Shown here in pieces: positions 16,582 to 25,666 of a DNA stretch of 64,000 nucleotides. The notes under the pieces are model-generated. The model made no database searches. It was given only the letters and a program-made list of their open reading frames with translations, and was not told the origin of the DNA. A program made the translations under genes and the position numbers. This DNA is from Bacillota bacterium (lineage in GTDB: Bacteria; Bacillota; Sulfobacillia; Sulfobacillales; Sulfobacillaceae). Positions within the stretch are counted from its first letter, which is position 1; each line of letters opens with the position of its first letter. The stretch covers positions 20,029 to 84,028 of the forward strand of contig JAJZZA010000004.1 of assembly GCA_021797825.1 (NCBI GenBank), written 5' to 3'.

Positions 16582-17946
16582 TCACCCGGGCCCCCCCCAT
16601 CGCCGGAGATCGGCGCCGATCTGTTCCAGCGCCATCCCGCGCGATGCCTTGATGAGAACCGTGTCACCCGGACGCAATTCGGCTTCGAGCAACGCTCTGG
16701 CCTCATCGCGAGCGGCGAGCCACACGGCGGCCAGCCGGTTTCTCAGAGCTTCGTCCACCAGCCACCTCGCCCGCTGGCCGACACCGACCACCCAGTCGGC
16801 GCGCCCGGCGCAATAAGCCCCGATTTCCCGGTGCCCGTTCTCCTCGGCCTCGCCGAGTTCCAGCATGTCCCCCAGTACCGCGACCCGCCGGCCTGAGCGT
16901 ACAGCCAACACCTCCAACGCCGCCTTGGCCGATGCCGGGCTGGAATTGTACGCGTCCTCCAGTATCGTCACCAGACCCGCCTGATAGACCCGAATGCGAG
17001 AGGCTTCCGTCGGAACGGTTTCTAGACCGCGAAGCATCGTCTCCCCCTCAATTCCGAATACCTGCCCGGTCAAAACTGCGGCGGCCACATTATCGGCCTG
17101 GTGGACGCCCAGCCAAGGCAGTCGGATGCTCAACCTGCCGTCCTGCGTGCGCAATGTTATCAGGGTTGCGTTCCCATCCAGCCGCGCCTCTTCGATGACG
17201 GCGTCAACTCCCGGATGCCGACCGTACCAGCGCACCCGCGGCAAGCCCAAACGCTGCCCGAGTTCTCGCACCCGCGCGTCATCATGGTTCAAAATCGCCG
17301 TGCCGCCCGCAACCAATCCCTCCAAAATCTCCCCTTTGGCGCGTGCGATGGCCTGCATCGATCCCAATCGTTCCAAATGGCTGGGCCCGATAGTGGTGAT
17401 CACCGCCACGGCGGGAGGCGCGATCGCGGTCATTTGGCGAATCTCCCCTGGCGCGCTCATACCCATCTCCGCCACAAAATGGGTCGTGTCGGGGGGCGCG
17501 GCGAAAAATGAGAGGGGCAACCCAATCGCCGTATTATAGTTCCCCAACGACCGGGCGGTCACAAATTTCGTGGCCAGCACCGCGTGGCAAAGCTCTTTGA
17601 CGCTCGTCTTGCCCACACTGCCGGTTATCCCCACCACGGCTATCCCATTGGCGATGATATACCGGCGCATCATCTCCCCAAGACTCGTCAAGGGGTCGTC
17701 GGCCACCAACAGCGGTCCTCCCCGATCCAAAAAACCCGCCTGCACCAAAGCGGTTGCACCCGCCCGCCACACCTCGCGGACAAAACGGTGGCCGTCGGTG
17801 CGGGTTCCCGGCAAAGCGACGAACAAGGTGTCCGGACCCGCTTGCCGGCTGTCGATCACAACCCCCCGCACGGGGCGCTGTGCTTCGGCCAACCACAATT
17901 CTGCGCCGCCCCAGGCGGCCGCTTGGCCGAATGTCAAGGGCATCAT
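16582..17946 (-). CDS. murF: UDP-MurNAc-tripeptide D-Ala-D-Ala ligase MurF
   Basis: ATP-dependent ligase that adds D-Ala-D-Ala to complete the pentapeptide. The 454 residues have the UDP-binding N-domain (DSRQAGPDTLFVALPGTRTD), P-loop GITGSVGKTSVKEL (about 111-124), central motif FVAEMGMSAPGEI, and the C-domain ILEDAYNSSPASAKAALEVL. The start (two consecutive ATGs at 17946) overlaps the murE stop as ATGA. No ddl gene for the D-Ala-D-Ala substrate is in the window. Confidence 0.96.
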   Translation of the reverse strand: MMPLTFGQAAAWGGAELWLAEAQRPVRGVVIDSRQAGPDTLFVALPGTRTDGHRFVREVWRAGATALVQAGFLDRGGPLLVADDPLTSLGEMMRRYIIANGIAVVGITGSVGKTSVKELCHAVLATKFVTARSLGNYNTAIGLPLSFFAAPPDTTHFVAEMGMSAPGEIRQMTAIAPPAVAVITTIGPSHLERLGSMQAIARAKGEILEGLVAGGTAILNHDDARVRELGQRLGLPRVRWYGRHPGVDAVIEEARLDGNATLITLRTQDGRLSIRLPWLGVHQADNVAAAVLTGQVFGIEGETMLRGLETVPTEASRIRVYQAGLVTILEDAYNSSPASAKAALEVLAVRSGRRVAVLGDMLELGEAEENGHREIGAYCAGRADWVVGVGQRARWLVDEALRNRLAAVWLAARDEARALLEAELRPGDTVLIKASRGMALEQIGADLRRWGGPG

Positions 17947-19415
17947 GGCCGTTTATTCTCCCGCAGGTTTTGGCGGGCAATTTCCCGGTCATCAAAATAA
18001 ATCGTCCGATCCCGGTAGATCTGATAGGTTTCGTGGCCTTTGCCCACAATCAACAGCACGTCCCCGGGACGCGCCCGGGCAATCGCGTGCCGAATCGCGC
18101 GTTCCCGATCCAATTCCACGTGCCAATGTCCCCCGCTGGCCCGCATGCCCTCTTCAATTTGCCGGATGATATCCAGCGGGTCTTCCGACCGCGGATTGTC
18201 CGCGGTGAGAATAGCCCAGTCCGACAAGCGGCCGGCGACCTCTCCCATCAGCGCCCGTTTGCCCCGGTCGCGATCGCCGCCCGCCCCGAACACCACCCCG
18301 ATTTCGCCGATGGCGAACTCACGGGCCGTCTTCAGCGCGTTTTCCAATCCATCCGGACTATGCGCGTAATCCACCACCACGGTGAAGGCCTGCCCCTCGT
18401 CAATCCGCTCCATGCGGCCGGGTACCCCGGGATAACGGGCCAAAGCTTCCGCCATGGACCCGGGATCCAACCCCCGCACATAGCCCACCGCTATGGCAGC
18501 CAAGGCGTTTGACACGTTGAATCGGCCTGGCATGCCGAATTCAACAGCTTGCCGGCGCCCGCCGGGAAATTCCGCGACAAAGCGCACCCCTTGACTCCCG
18601 ATTTGCACTGAACTGGCGCGGATGTCGGCGCCGTCCATAAGACCGTAGGTCAGCACCGCAACCCGGGTCCGTTGCCGCACCGCCTCGGCGTAGGGATCGT
18701 CATGGTTGATAATCGCCGCCACCGGGCCCTTGCCGTGATCCTGCAGACGCTCGAACAGCAACGCTTTGGCGTTGAAATAATGTTCGAAATCCTTATGAAA
18801 ATCCAGGTGATCCTGGGTCAGGTTGGTGAACAGTCCCACGTCGTAGGCCACATGGTCAACCCGGGCCAAAACCAACGCGTGCGAGGAGACTTCCATCACC
18901 GCCGTCCGCATGCCGCGATCGGCCATGTGACGCAATATGCGCTGCAAATCCGGGGATTCCGGTGTCGTCCGCGTCACCTTGAAGCTTTCGCTGGCAATCA
19001 GCGTGTGCAGCGTGCCAGTCAGTCCGCAGGGAATGTCGTGCGCCTCCAAAATGGCGCGAATTAAATGCGTGACGGTGGTCTTGCCGTTGGTGCCGGTCAC
19101 TCCGATGGTCCATAGGCGGCGGGAGGGATTGCCATAAAAGCGGCTGGCCACTTCCGCCATCGCCTGCCGCGCATCCGGCACGACCACGCCGCCAAACCCG
19201 GCGGGGATGGCCGCTGCGCGCTCAACCAAAAAGGCCCGGGCGCCGCGTCTGGCAGCCTCTTCACAAAACAAATGGCCATCTGTATGAAACCCCGGGATAG
19301 CGCAAAACAAATCACCCGGTTCGACCTGCCGCGAATCATACTGGATGCCGGTGATGTCGCCGCCGCCCCCCACGACGTCTCCCGCCATCCCCGCCACCAG
19401 TTGCTCAAAGTCCAT
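17943..19415 (-). CDS. murE: UDP-MurNAc-tripeptide synthetase MurE (meso-DAP type)
   Basis: Ligase adding the third stem residue. The 490 residues contain DSRQVEPGDLFCAIPG, P-loop GVTGTNGKTTVTHLI, the carbamylated-lysine region around TNLTQDHLDFHKDFEHYFNA, and the acceptor-binding motif DNPRSEDP. The DNPR form is diagnostic for meso-diaminopimelate rather than lysine, so the wall is predicted to be A1gamma-type. GGGGGGACGGATT precedes ATG 19415. It lies between spoVD and murF with ATGA coupling to the latter. Confidence 0.96.
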   Translation of the reverse strand: MDFEQLVAGMAGDVVGGGGDITGIQYDSRQVEPGDLFCAIPGFHTDGHLFCEEAARRGARAFLVERAAAIPAGFGGVVVPDARQAMAEVASRFYGNPSRRLWTIGVTGTNGKTTVTHLIRAILEAHDIPCGLTGTLHTLIASESFKVTRTTPESPDLQRILRHMADRGMRTAVMEVSSHALVLARVDHVAYDVGLFTNLTQDHLDFHKDFEHYFNAKALLFERLQDHGKGPVAAIINHDDPYAEAVRQRTRVAVLTYGLMDGADIRASSVQIGSQGVRFVAEFPGGRRQAVEFGMPGRFNVSNALAAIAVGYVRGLDPGSMAEALARYPGVPGRMERIDEGQAFTVVVDYAHSPDGLENALKTAREFAIGEIGVVFGAGGDRDRGKRALMGEVAGRLSDWAILTADNPRSEDPLDIIRQIEEGMRASGGHWHVELDRERAIRHAIARARPGDVLLIVGKGHETYQIYRDRTIYFDDREIARQNLRENKRP

Positions 19416-19461
19416 AATCCGTCCCCCCCGCGCCCGCCATTGGCGTGCCAAACCCGCCCGT

Positions 19462-21561
19462 CTATGCGCCGGTCCATACGGTCACCGGCGTTCCCGACCG
19501 CACTTCCGTCCCGGTTGAAAGCGCCTGACGATTCACACGGCGGCGTGGATTTCCTATCAAGCGCACATTAATCCCCAGTGTCGCCGCCAGAGAAACCGCC
19601 TGCTGTCCGGTCAGGCCCACAAAGCGCGGGACCGACACCCAGTCGAGATACACGCGCGAGCGCCGACCGAGGCGCAAGGTCAACACGGTGCCCGCCGGTC
19701 GCCACCCCCCATATTCGATCGACTGCTCCACCACCACATCGCCCTGACCCTTAAATTGTACAGGAAAACCGAAGGCTTCCGCATCTTGAAGTGCCTGCGC
19801 CGGATTCAAATTCACCAGGTTGGGCACCATCACCGGCTCCCCCGGGCCCGGAGGTGCGGCCGGTTCTGTGGGCCCAATCCCGAGATAGCGGAGAATGTCC
19901 CGCATCAAACGCCCAAACACCGGCGCGGCCACCTGTCCCCCATAGTACGCGCCCTGCGGCTCGTCGACACTAACCAGCATCGCCACCTGCGGATTGGGCA
20001 CTGGCGCAAACCCGACAAAGGAGGCAATATAGGTGCCCTGAGCGATTCGCCCATCCACTACTTTTTGCGAGGTCCCGGTCTTGCCAGCCACCCCATAGCC
20101 CGGCACCCGGGCCAACTTGCCGGTGCCTGAGCTGACGACCCGTTGCATCATGCGCTGCACCAGCTCGGCCACCGGTGCCGCAATGACCTGGCGGATGGGC
20201 TGTGGTTCCAACCGCCGCACGCCCTCGCCAGCTGGCGACAGCACGCGACGGCCAACATGCGGTTTCATCAGGGATCCCCCGTTGGCAATCGCCGAGACTG
20301 CGGTCAAAAGGCCGATGGGCGTAACGGTCAGGGTCTGCCCGAACGCCATCACCGCCAAGTCCAGCAGGGTGACCCGTGCGGCTGGGGGAAAGATGCCGAG
20401 CGCTTCGCCGGGCAGGTCAATCCCGGTCCGCCGAGTCAAACCGAACGTCTCCAGATACCGGTAAAACCGCTCCACCCCTAGTGCAAGGCCCAGTTTCATA
20501 AATCCCACGTTGCACGAGTTTTTCACCACGTCGGCCAGCGATTCGTGACCATGGCCCTCCGGACGCCAACAGTTGACCCGTCTGCCCAACACCGACATAA
20601 AGCCCGGGCAAAAAAACCTGGAGCTGGTTCCTGTCGTCCCCTCGGCAAGCGCCGCCGCCAACGTCACTGGTTTGAAAATCGATCCGGGCGGCACCGCGTC
20701 CGTCACCGCCAGTGCTCGATAATGCGATGGCGGATAGTCGCGAAACTGGTTGGGGTCGAACGTCGGCCGTTGGGCCATGGCCAGGATCCCTCCCGTCTGG
20801 GGATGCATCACCACAATCGAGACCGATTTGGCCGATGTGGCCATCATCGTCTGCTCACACGCCAGTTCGGACATCCACTGAATTTTTTCATCCAGGCTCA
20901 GCTCCAGGGTATCGCCCGGTTGGGGCTCTACCACCCGTTGCCGGGCAAAGTGGACAACCTGTCCCGTCGCGTCGTACTCCTCCTGAATGCTGCCGCCGCG
21001 CCCGGCCAAGTAGCGGTTGTATACCAACTCCAGCCCGGCCAGTCCTTGATTGTCGATCCCGGTGAATCCCAACACCGGCGCGGCCAAACTCCCCTCCGGA
21101 TAGTAGCGCGCGGTTTCCGCCACCAAGTAGACCCCAGGCAAAGACCCCTTATGGCCCCGAATGGCTCCCACTTCCTGCCCAGTCAACCGACGCTTTATCC
21201 ACACGAAACCCTGACGACGCCCAAGCCGGGCGAAAATCCGCGTCTCGGGCATCCCCAATAACCGGGACAGCAGGGCCGCCTCGCGCGAGAGCTGGGGCCG
21301 GGCCTGCAGCGGAATCGCATAGGCCGAAAAGGCATGGTGGCTACCCGCCAGCAAACGGCCGCGACGGTCCACGATATTGCCCCGAAACGGAGCCAAGGGG
21401 ACGGACCGAAAGTGGATATTGTCGGCCAGGGATTTCAAGTGCGGCCCCTGCACCGCCTGGATGATCACCAGGCGTCCCCCCAACGCGACATCGGCCAATC
21501 CGATCAGCAGCAAGATGATAAAATTGCGCCGTTTCAACAAGAGCGGTGGGCGGTCATTCAT
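19462..21561 (-). CDS. spoVD: Class B penicillin-binding protein with C-terminal PASTA domains (SpoVD type)
   Basis: Transpeptidase with an N-terminal anchor (FIILLLIGLADVALGGRLVI), dimerisation domain (FRGNIVDRRGRLLAG), transpeptidase domain and two PASTA modules (about 572-630 and 637-699). Catalytic motifs are intact: SIFK in PPGSIFKPVTLAAAL, SCN in KNSCNVGFMKL and KTGTSQK. Two class B PBPs in tandem plus PASTA modules resemble the pbpB-spoVD pair of Bacillus, where SpoVD makes cortex with SpoVE. GGGAGG precedes ATG 21561. Which of the two is vegetative and which sporulation-specific is inferred. Confidence 0.88.
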   Translation of the reverse strand: MNDRPPLLLKRRNFIILLLIGLADVALGGRLVIIQAVQGPHLKSLADNIHFRSVPLAPFRGNIVDRRGRLLAGSHHAFSAYAIPLQARPQLSREAALLSRLLGMPETRIFARLGRRQGFVWIKRRLTGQEVGAIRGHKGSLPGVYLVAETARYYPEGSLAAPVLGFTGIDNQGLAGLELVYNRYLAGRGGSIQEEYDATGQVVHFARQRVVEPQPGDTLELSLDEKIQWMSELACEQTMMATSAKSVSIVVMHPQTGGILAMAQRPTFDPNQFRDYPPSHYRALAVTDAVPPGSIFKPVTLAAALAEGTTGTSSRFFCPGFMSVLGRRVNCWRPEGHGHESLADVVKNSCNVGFMKLGLALGVERFYRYLETFGLTRRTGIDLPGEALGIFPPAARVTLLDLAVMAFGQTLTVTPIGLLTAVSAIANGGSLMKPHVGRRVLSPAGEGVRRLEPQPIRQVIAAPVAELVQRMMQRVVSSGTGKLARVPGYGVAGKTGTSQKVVDGRIAQGTYIASFVGFAPVPNPQVAMLVSVDEPQGAYYGGQVAAPVFGRLMRDILRYLGIGPTEPAAPPGPGEPVMVPNLVNLNPAQALQDAEAFGFPVQFKGQGDVVVEQSIEYGGWRPAGTVLTLRLGRRSRVYLDWVSVPRFVGLTGQQAVSLAATLGINVRLIGNPRRRVNRQALSTGTEVRSGTPVTVWTGA

Positions 21562-21638
21562 GTGGGTGAGCCTCCCGTGCCCGTCACCGGACGGGCTGGT
21601 TCCTCCCCATTCTTATGACAACCCCGACCCGGGCAGAA

Positions 21639-23372
21639 CTATGGCACCACCGGACCCGGCGCCGATCCGTTGTCGGCCGATGCATACGGCTTGATCTTCC
21701 AGTAGTGGAACAAAAAGGTCGCGATTTTCTGCCAAACCGGTGCCGAGACCTGATCCCCATAAAATAGGCTGCCCACCGGGTGATTAATCATCACCAACAT
21801 TGTGAAGGTCGGATTAGGCATCGGCGCATATCCCAGATAAGAGGCAATGAATTTCGAATTCGACGTCCGCCCGTTAATCACTTTTTGCGACGTTCCGGTT
21901 TTCCCGGCAATGATATATCCCGGAACTTGCGCCGGCACCCCGGTCCCTTGTGTCGCTTCCAAGGTCATCATATGCTGGATTTCCGCCGCGATCTGGGGCG
22001 TAATGGGATGGCCTTCAACAATCGGGTGGGTGCGCGAAATCACTTTCCCGCTAGGGCTCAGCACCGCCCGGATCAGCTGCGGCTTGACCAGTGTTCCATT
22101 ATTGGCCACCGCGTTATCGGCGGTGATCATCTGCATGGGCGTGACGGCAAATCCCTGACCAAATCCCATTGTGGCCAAATCAACTTGATTGACTTGCGAT
22201 ACCGGCAGCCAAAGGCTGTTGGAATCGCCTGGCAAGCCGACCCCGCTGGGTTGGTTGAGGCCAAAAGCGTGGACATAGCGGTACAGGGCGGCCGCCCCCA
22301 ATTTTAGGGCTAGATCCATGAACACCTGATCCGATGACACCTCCAACCCGCGGGTCAACGTAATCCACCCCCACCCGCCGGGTTTCCAGTCGTTAATCCG
22401 CACACCCGAGACGATTTTGTAGCCACGGGTGTCAAACAAGCTATTGGGGGTATAAAGACCCAATGCCAGGGCGGCCGACACGGTTACCGGCTTGAAGATG
22501 GATCCGGGCGGAACCGGATCTTGGATGGCGTAGTTGGTCATTTGCAGGGCAGTGGCGTTGTAGTAGTTATTCGGGTTGAAATTGGGCCAGTTGGCCAGGG
22601 CCACAATCGCCCCCGTGTGCGTGTCCATGATAATGACGGTGCCATTCTTGGCATGGGCGCGCTGTACTCCCCATTTCAGCCACTTTTGAGCCACCGCTTC
22701 GATGTTGGCGTCAATCGTCAGTTGGATATTGTTGCCCGGAACGGGCGGCTTATAGGCCGTCTGCCACTGTGGCATGGGATTGCCGAATCCATCCACTCCA
22801 ACCTGCCACGATCCGGGCTTGCCCGCCAACACCCGGTTTTGCGCGAGTTCGATGCCCGCCAACCCCTGACCGCTCGAGCCCACCATGCCAATCACTTGCG
22901 ACGCCAACGTCCCGTTCGGATACTCCCGCCCAGTAATCGGCACAACACTAATCCCCGTAAGATTTTGGCTCGTAATCTGGTTGGCCGTCGCGGCGCTGAC
23001 CGAGGTGGCGACGTTTGCCCACCAATTTTTGGTCGACAGGACCGACCACAAAGCATGTTGCGAAAATGGCAAATATCTCGCCAGCACGGTTGCCTCGTGG
23101 CCGGGGTGGGTGATGTAGCGGGGGGCGGCTACCACCTGGTAGCGCGGCACGTCCATCGCCAGCACCGTGCCGTTGCGATCCAAGATTTCGCCGCGGGCGG
23201 CCGGCAAGGTCACCGACCGCTGGTGGATCCCCAAGGCATACGCCTGCAGGAACGAGGCGTTGCCCACTTGGATCATGACCAGCCGCACCATAATCACAAT
23301 CATCAAGAGCGAGGCGCCGATTAGCGACCAGACCGCCCGCATCCGCACCAAAGGACGGGGCCGGCCCTTCAT
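21639..23372 (-). CDS. pbpB: Class B penicillin-binding protein, septal transpeptidase (FtsI/PbpB)
   Basis: Division transpeptidase, 577 residues. N-terminal anchor (about 13-35) is followed by the dimerisation motif ARGEILDRNGTVLAMDVPRY and the catalytic domain: SIFK in PPGSIFKPVTVSAALALG, SSD in VSSDQVFMDLALKLG at the usual SxN position, and KTGTSQK. Asp in place of Asn in the second motif is a mild oddity. No PASTA domain. ATG 23372 overlaps the ftsL stop as ATGA. The immediate ftsL neighbour supports the septal role; the next gene is the PASTA-bearing PBP. Confidence 0.9.
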   Translation of the reverse strand: MKGRPRPLVRMRAVWSLIGASLLMIVIMVRLVMIQVGNASFLQAYALGIHQRSVTLPAARGEILDRNGTVLAMDVPRYQVVAAPRYITHPGHEATVLARYLPFSQHALWSVLSTKNWWANVATSVSAATANQITSQNLTGISVVPITGREYPNGTLASQVIGMVGSSGQGLAGIELAQNRVLAGKPGSWQVGVDGFGNPMPQWQTAYKPPVPGNNIQLTIDANIEAVAQKWLKWGVQRAHAKNGTVIIMDTHTGAIVALANWPNFNPNNYYNATALQMTNYAIQDPVPPGSIFKPVTVSAALALGLYTPNSLFDTRGYKIVSGVRINDWKPGGWGWITLTRGLEVSSDQVFMDLALKLGAAALYRYVHAFGLNQPSGVGLPGDSNSLWLPVSQVNQVDLATMGFGQGFAVTPMQMITADNAVANNGTLVKPQLIRAVLSPSGKVISRTHPIVEGHPITPQIAAEIQHMMTLEATQGTGVPAQVPGYIIAGKTGTSQKVINGRTSNSKFIASYLGYAPMPNPTFTMLVMINHPVGSLFYGDQVSAPVWQKIATFLFHYWKIKPYASADNGSAPGPVVP

Positions 23373-23818
23373 CGGGATGCCACGGCTCCCCGCAATCCCG
23401 CAATCCATCCGGTCAATGACTGCAGCAGGGAGGGTGGGTGAAAGGGACGCTGCGTGCGGACCACAGGCAGGCTTGGGCGGGGCGTGACCATCTGCACCTT
23501 AAGACGCAAAGCGTCGCTGCGCAAGACGGTGGCCGAGGTCATGGTGGCGACCGTCGCCTTAAGATTTTGATTTTGCCGGGTGGCGGCCGTCAACTGGCTT
23601 TGCAGAGCGTCGACTTGATAGCCCATCAGCACGACATGAATCGCCAACCAGGTGGCGGCCACACCCGCCACCCACAGGCCCGCAATCCAAGCGGTACCGC
23701 CCACCCAGGGGGCCAACTGCCGACGCGGACGCGGTTTGTTGCGCGGTTTCAGGCGGCGCTCCCAAGTGCGCGCCAAATTTCCTTCGTTCACCATTTTCCA
23801 TTCCCGCGTGTCCACCAT
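23369..23818 (-). CDS. ftsL: FtsL-like division protein
   Basis: Bitopic septal protein of the FtsL/DivIC kind. The 149 residues show a basic cytoplasmic tail (RRLKPRNKPRPRRQL), one transmembrane segment (GTAWIAGLWVAGVAATWLAI) and a short extracytoplasmic coiled coil (VDALQSQLTAATRQNQNLKA). Sequence conservation in the family is poor; the call rests on topology and position between rsmH and pbpB. ATG 23818 has GAGGGGG 9 nt upstream. Confidence 0.82.
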   Translation of the reverse strand: MVDTREWKMVNEGNLARTWERRLKPRNKPRPRRQLAPWVGGTAWIAGLWVAGVAATWLAIHVVLMGYQVDALQSQLTAATRQNQNLKATVATMTSATVLRSDALRLKVQMVTPRPSLPVVRTQRPFHPPSLLQSLTGWIAGLRGAVASR

Positions 23819-23949
23819 AACGCTGTTCCCCCTCACTGCCTAACCCCATTCCGTTGCCGTTTAATGTCGTTTTGCCAATGCTTTTTCCGGTTTCCGGTGA
23901 AATTTGTCGTCACCCCAGGCAGACGTCGGACCCTAATCGCTGCGGTCTG

Positions 23950-24831
23950 TCAGCGTCTTTGAAAGGCTCGCAGTTTCGCTGATCGGCTGCGCGGATTATC
24001 GTTCAGTTCCGCCTGCCCCGGCACCAACGGTCGCCTGGTCAGCACCAGACCCCGGCCATCCGCATTCCAATCCCGAAAACGGCGCTTAACCAAACGGTCC
24101 TCCAACGAATGAAACGATATCACTGCAAAACGGCCGCCAGCGGTCAACATCCCGACACCGCTGTCCAATCCGTCCGCCAGAGCGCCCAATTCGTCGTTAA
24201 CCCAAATGCGAAGCGCCTGAAAAGTACGGCGGGCCGGGTGTCCTCCCCCGCGACGGGCCGCGGCCGGAATGGCCGCCTTAATGATGTCGACCAGTTGACC
24301 GGTAGTCCGAATCGGCTCGTTCCGGCGGGCATCAACCATAAAGGCCGCGATCCGGCTCGCCCAACGCTCCTCGCCCCAGTCCCGGAGGGCGGTCGTGATC
24401 TCTTCCGCCGGCTTGGTGTTCACCAACCGGAACGCCGTCACCTCGTTAGCCGGATCCATTCGCATATCCAGGGGCGCGTCCTGTTGATACGAAAACCCCC
24501 GGTGTGCAACATCCAGTTGCGGAGATGAGACGCCTAAGTCCAAGAGAATGCCGTCCACCGCGACCACGCCCGCACCGGACAACAGTTCCCGCATTCGTCG
24601 GAAATTGCCGTGGATAAGCGTGACACGCTCGCGAAACGGGTTGAGCCGTTCACCCGCTGCCCGCAGCGCGGCCGGATCCTGATCAATGGCCACCAGACGA
24701 ACTTGCGGATGGCGTTCGAGCAACAGGTAATCATGCCCGCCACCTCCGGCCGTGCCGTCCACATAAAGCCCATTGGGATTCGAAACCCAGCACCGCAAGG
24801 TTTCTTCCGGCATTACACTCGTGTGGGCCAC
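23950..24831 (-). CDS. rsmH: 16S rRNA (cytosine-1402-N4)-methyltransferase RsmH
   Basis: SAM-dependent methyltransferase acting on C1402 of 16S rRNA. The 293-residue protein begins HTSVMPEETL and contains the SAM loop DGTAGGGGHDYLLLER, then DGILLDLGVSSPQLDVAHRG, PLDMRMDP and the C-terminal SFHSLEDRLVKRRFRDW. The start is GTG 24831, 9 nt after AAAGGAG in the 17-nt gap behind mraZ; longer frames reach into mraZ without support. This is mraW, the second gene of the dcw operon. Confidence 0.95.
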   Translation of the reverse strand: MAHTSVMPEETLRCWVSNPNGLYVDGTAGGGGHDYLLLERHPQVRLVAIDQDPAALRAAGERLNPFRERVTLIHGNFRRMRELLSGAGVVAVDGILLDLGVSSPQLDVAHRGFSYQQDAPLDMRMDPANEVTAFRLVNTKPAEEITTALRDWGEERWASRIAAFMVDARRNEPIRTTGQLVDIIKAAIPAAARRGGGHPARRTFQALRIWVNDELGALADGLDSGVGMLTAGGRFAVISFHSLEDRLVKRRFRDWNADGRGLVLTRRPLVPGQAELNDNPRSRSAKLRAFQRR

Positions 24832-24848
24832 GGTCCCCAATCTCCTTT

Positions 24849-25280
24849 TTAGAATCCGAACTCCGCCATTTTTTCGGCGACATCCTCGTACCCTTGCTGC
24901 GCTTCGGTTTGGTAGGCCGCCCAGCGTTCTTCCGACCACAATTCGACTCGATCGGATACCCCGACCAGCACCACATCTTTAACCACCGCGGCGTATTCCC
25001 GCAGCCGGGGCGGAATCGTCACCCTGAACTGCTTATCCGCCTCGACGTCTTGCGCTCCCGCCAGAAACAAGCGCTGAAATGCCCGCGCATTAGCATTGGA
25101 GGTCGGTAAAGCCCGCAATTTCGCCTCGAGTTTCTGCCAATTGCTCATGGGGTACAGAAAAAGACAGCCGTCCAACCCTTTGGTCATGACAAAATGGGTC
25201 AACAGGTCGTCACGGAAGCGAGATGGGATGGTGATGCGGCCCTTGTCATCCAGCGCATGGGAAAACTCCCCCATCATCAT
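24849..25280 (-). CDS. mraZ: Transcriptional regulator MraZ
   Basis: DNA-binding dcw regulator built of two AbrB-like SpoVT domains. The 143 residues show the paired motifs: FSHALDDKGRITIPSRFRDD (about 6-25) and the second-half KQFRVTIPPRLREYAAVVKD. It is the first gene of the cluster. Right before its start lie five boxes at 10-nt intervals (25281-25325) that look like its own operator, which also cover the ribosome-binding site. Family length and position are standard. Confidence 0.96.
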   Translation of the reverse strand: MMMGEFSHALDDKGRITIPSRFRDDLLTHFVMTKGLDGCLFLYPMSNWQKLEAKLRALPTSNANARAFQRLFLAGAQDVEADKQFRVTIPPRLREYAAVVKDVVLVGVSDRVELWSEERWAAYQTEAQQGYEDVAEKMAEFGF

Positions 25281-25325
25281 CCCACTTCACCCCTCTTTTC
25301 CCCACTCAACTCCACTTTGCTCCCT
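25281..25325 (-). promoter_or_regulatory. MraZ operator: five GTGGG-like boxes with exact 10-nt period
   Basis: Minus strand, 5' to 3': AGGGA, N5, GTGGA, N5, GTGGG, N5, GAGGG, N5, GTGGG, directly followed by the mraZ ATG. MraZ is known to bind direct TGGG/GTGG-type repeats with 5-nt spacers in front of its own operon. Here the boxes overlap the ribosome-binding site. The pattern is seen; the binding is inferred. Confidence 0.78.
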
Positions 25326-25509
25326 TTTCAATTCGATGGCAACCACCACTTTCCTGCTTCCCCCAAAAACTTTTTTCATCACGGGTCTTCGGCAGCCAAG
25401 AGTATCGGTGGCGACATCGCGCAGTCCCGGCAATTCAACCGCCTAGAAGCGGCCCAATGCGCCGACGGAGGCGGGCCAGGCGACACACATTGCGCTTGTT
25501 TCGGGTCCG

Positions 25510-25538
25510 TTGACAGATTAGATCCAGAACCCTATAAT
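25510..25538 (+). promoter_or_regulatory. Consensus sigmaA promoter for tRNA-Ala
   Basis: TTGACA (25510-25515), 17-nt spacer, TATAAT (25533-25538): identical to the housekeeping consensus in both hexamers and spacing, 13 bp before the first base of the tRNA. Confidence 0.92.
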
Positions 25539-25551
25539 TTAGTAGCGCTGT

Positions 25552-25627
25552 GGGGGCGTAGCTCAGTTGGGAGAGCGTCGGCATCGCAAGTCGAAGGTCA
25601 GGGGTTCGACTCCCCTCGTCTCCACCA
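25552..25627 (+). tRNA. tRNA-Ala (anticodon CGC), CCA encoded
   Basis: A full cloverleaf folds: acceptor GGGGGCG/CGTCTCC, D-arm GCTC/GAGC, anticodon stem TCGGC/GTCGA with loop ATCGCAA, and T-arm AGGGG/CCCCT with loop TTCGACT. Anticodon CGC reads GCG alanine codons. The third acceptor pair is G:U, the alanyl-tRNA synthetase identity element. The discriminator is A and CCA is genomically encoded. Confidence 0.97.
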
Positions 25628-25647
25628 ATTGGTTGCTTGGGATGTTG

Positions 25648-25666
25648 AGGCAGGCGCCTTTTTTTT
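25648..25666 (+). terminator. Probable terminator after tRNA-Ala
   Basis: A weak 4-bp stem AGGC/GCCT with loop AGGC is followed by eight T. The stem is short, but the T-run 20 bp past the tRNA makes termination likely. Confidence 0.4.
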
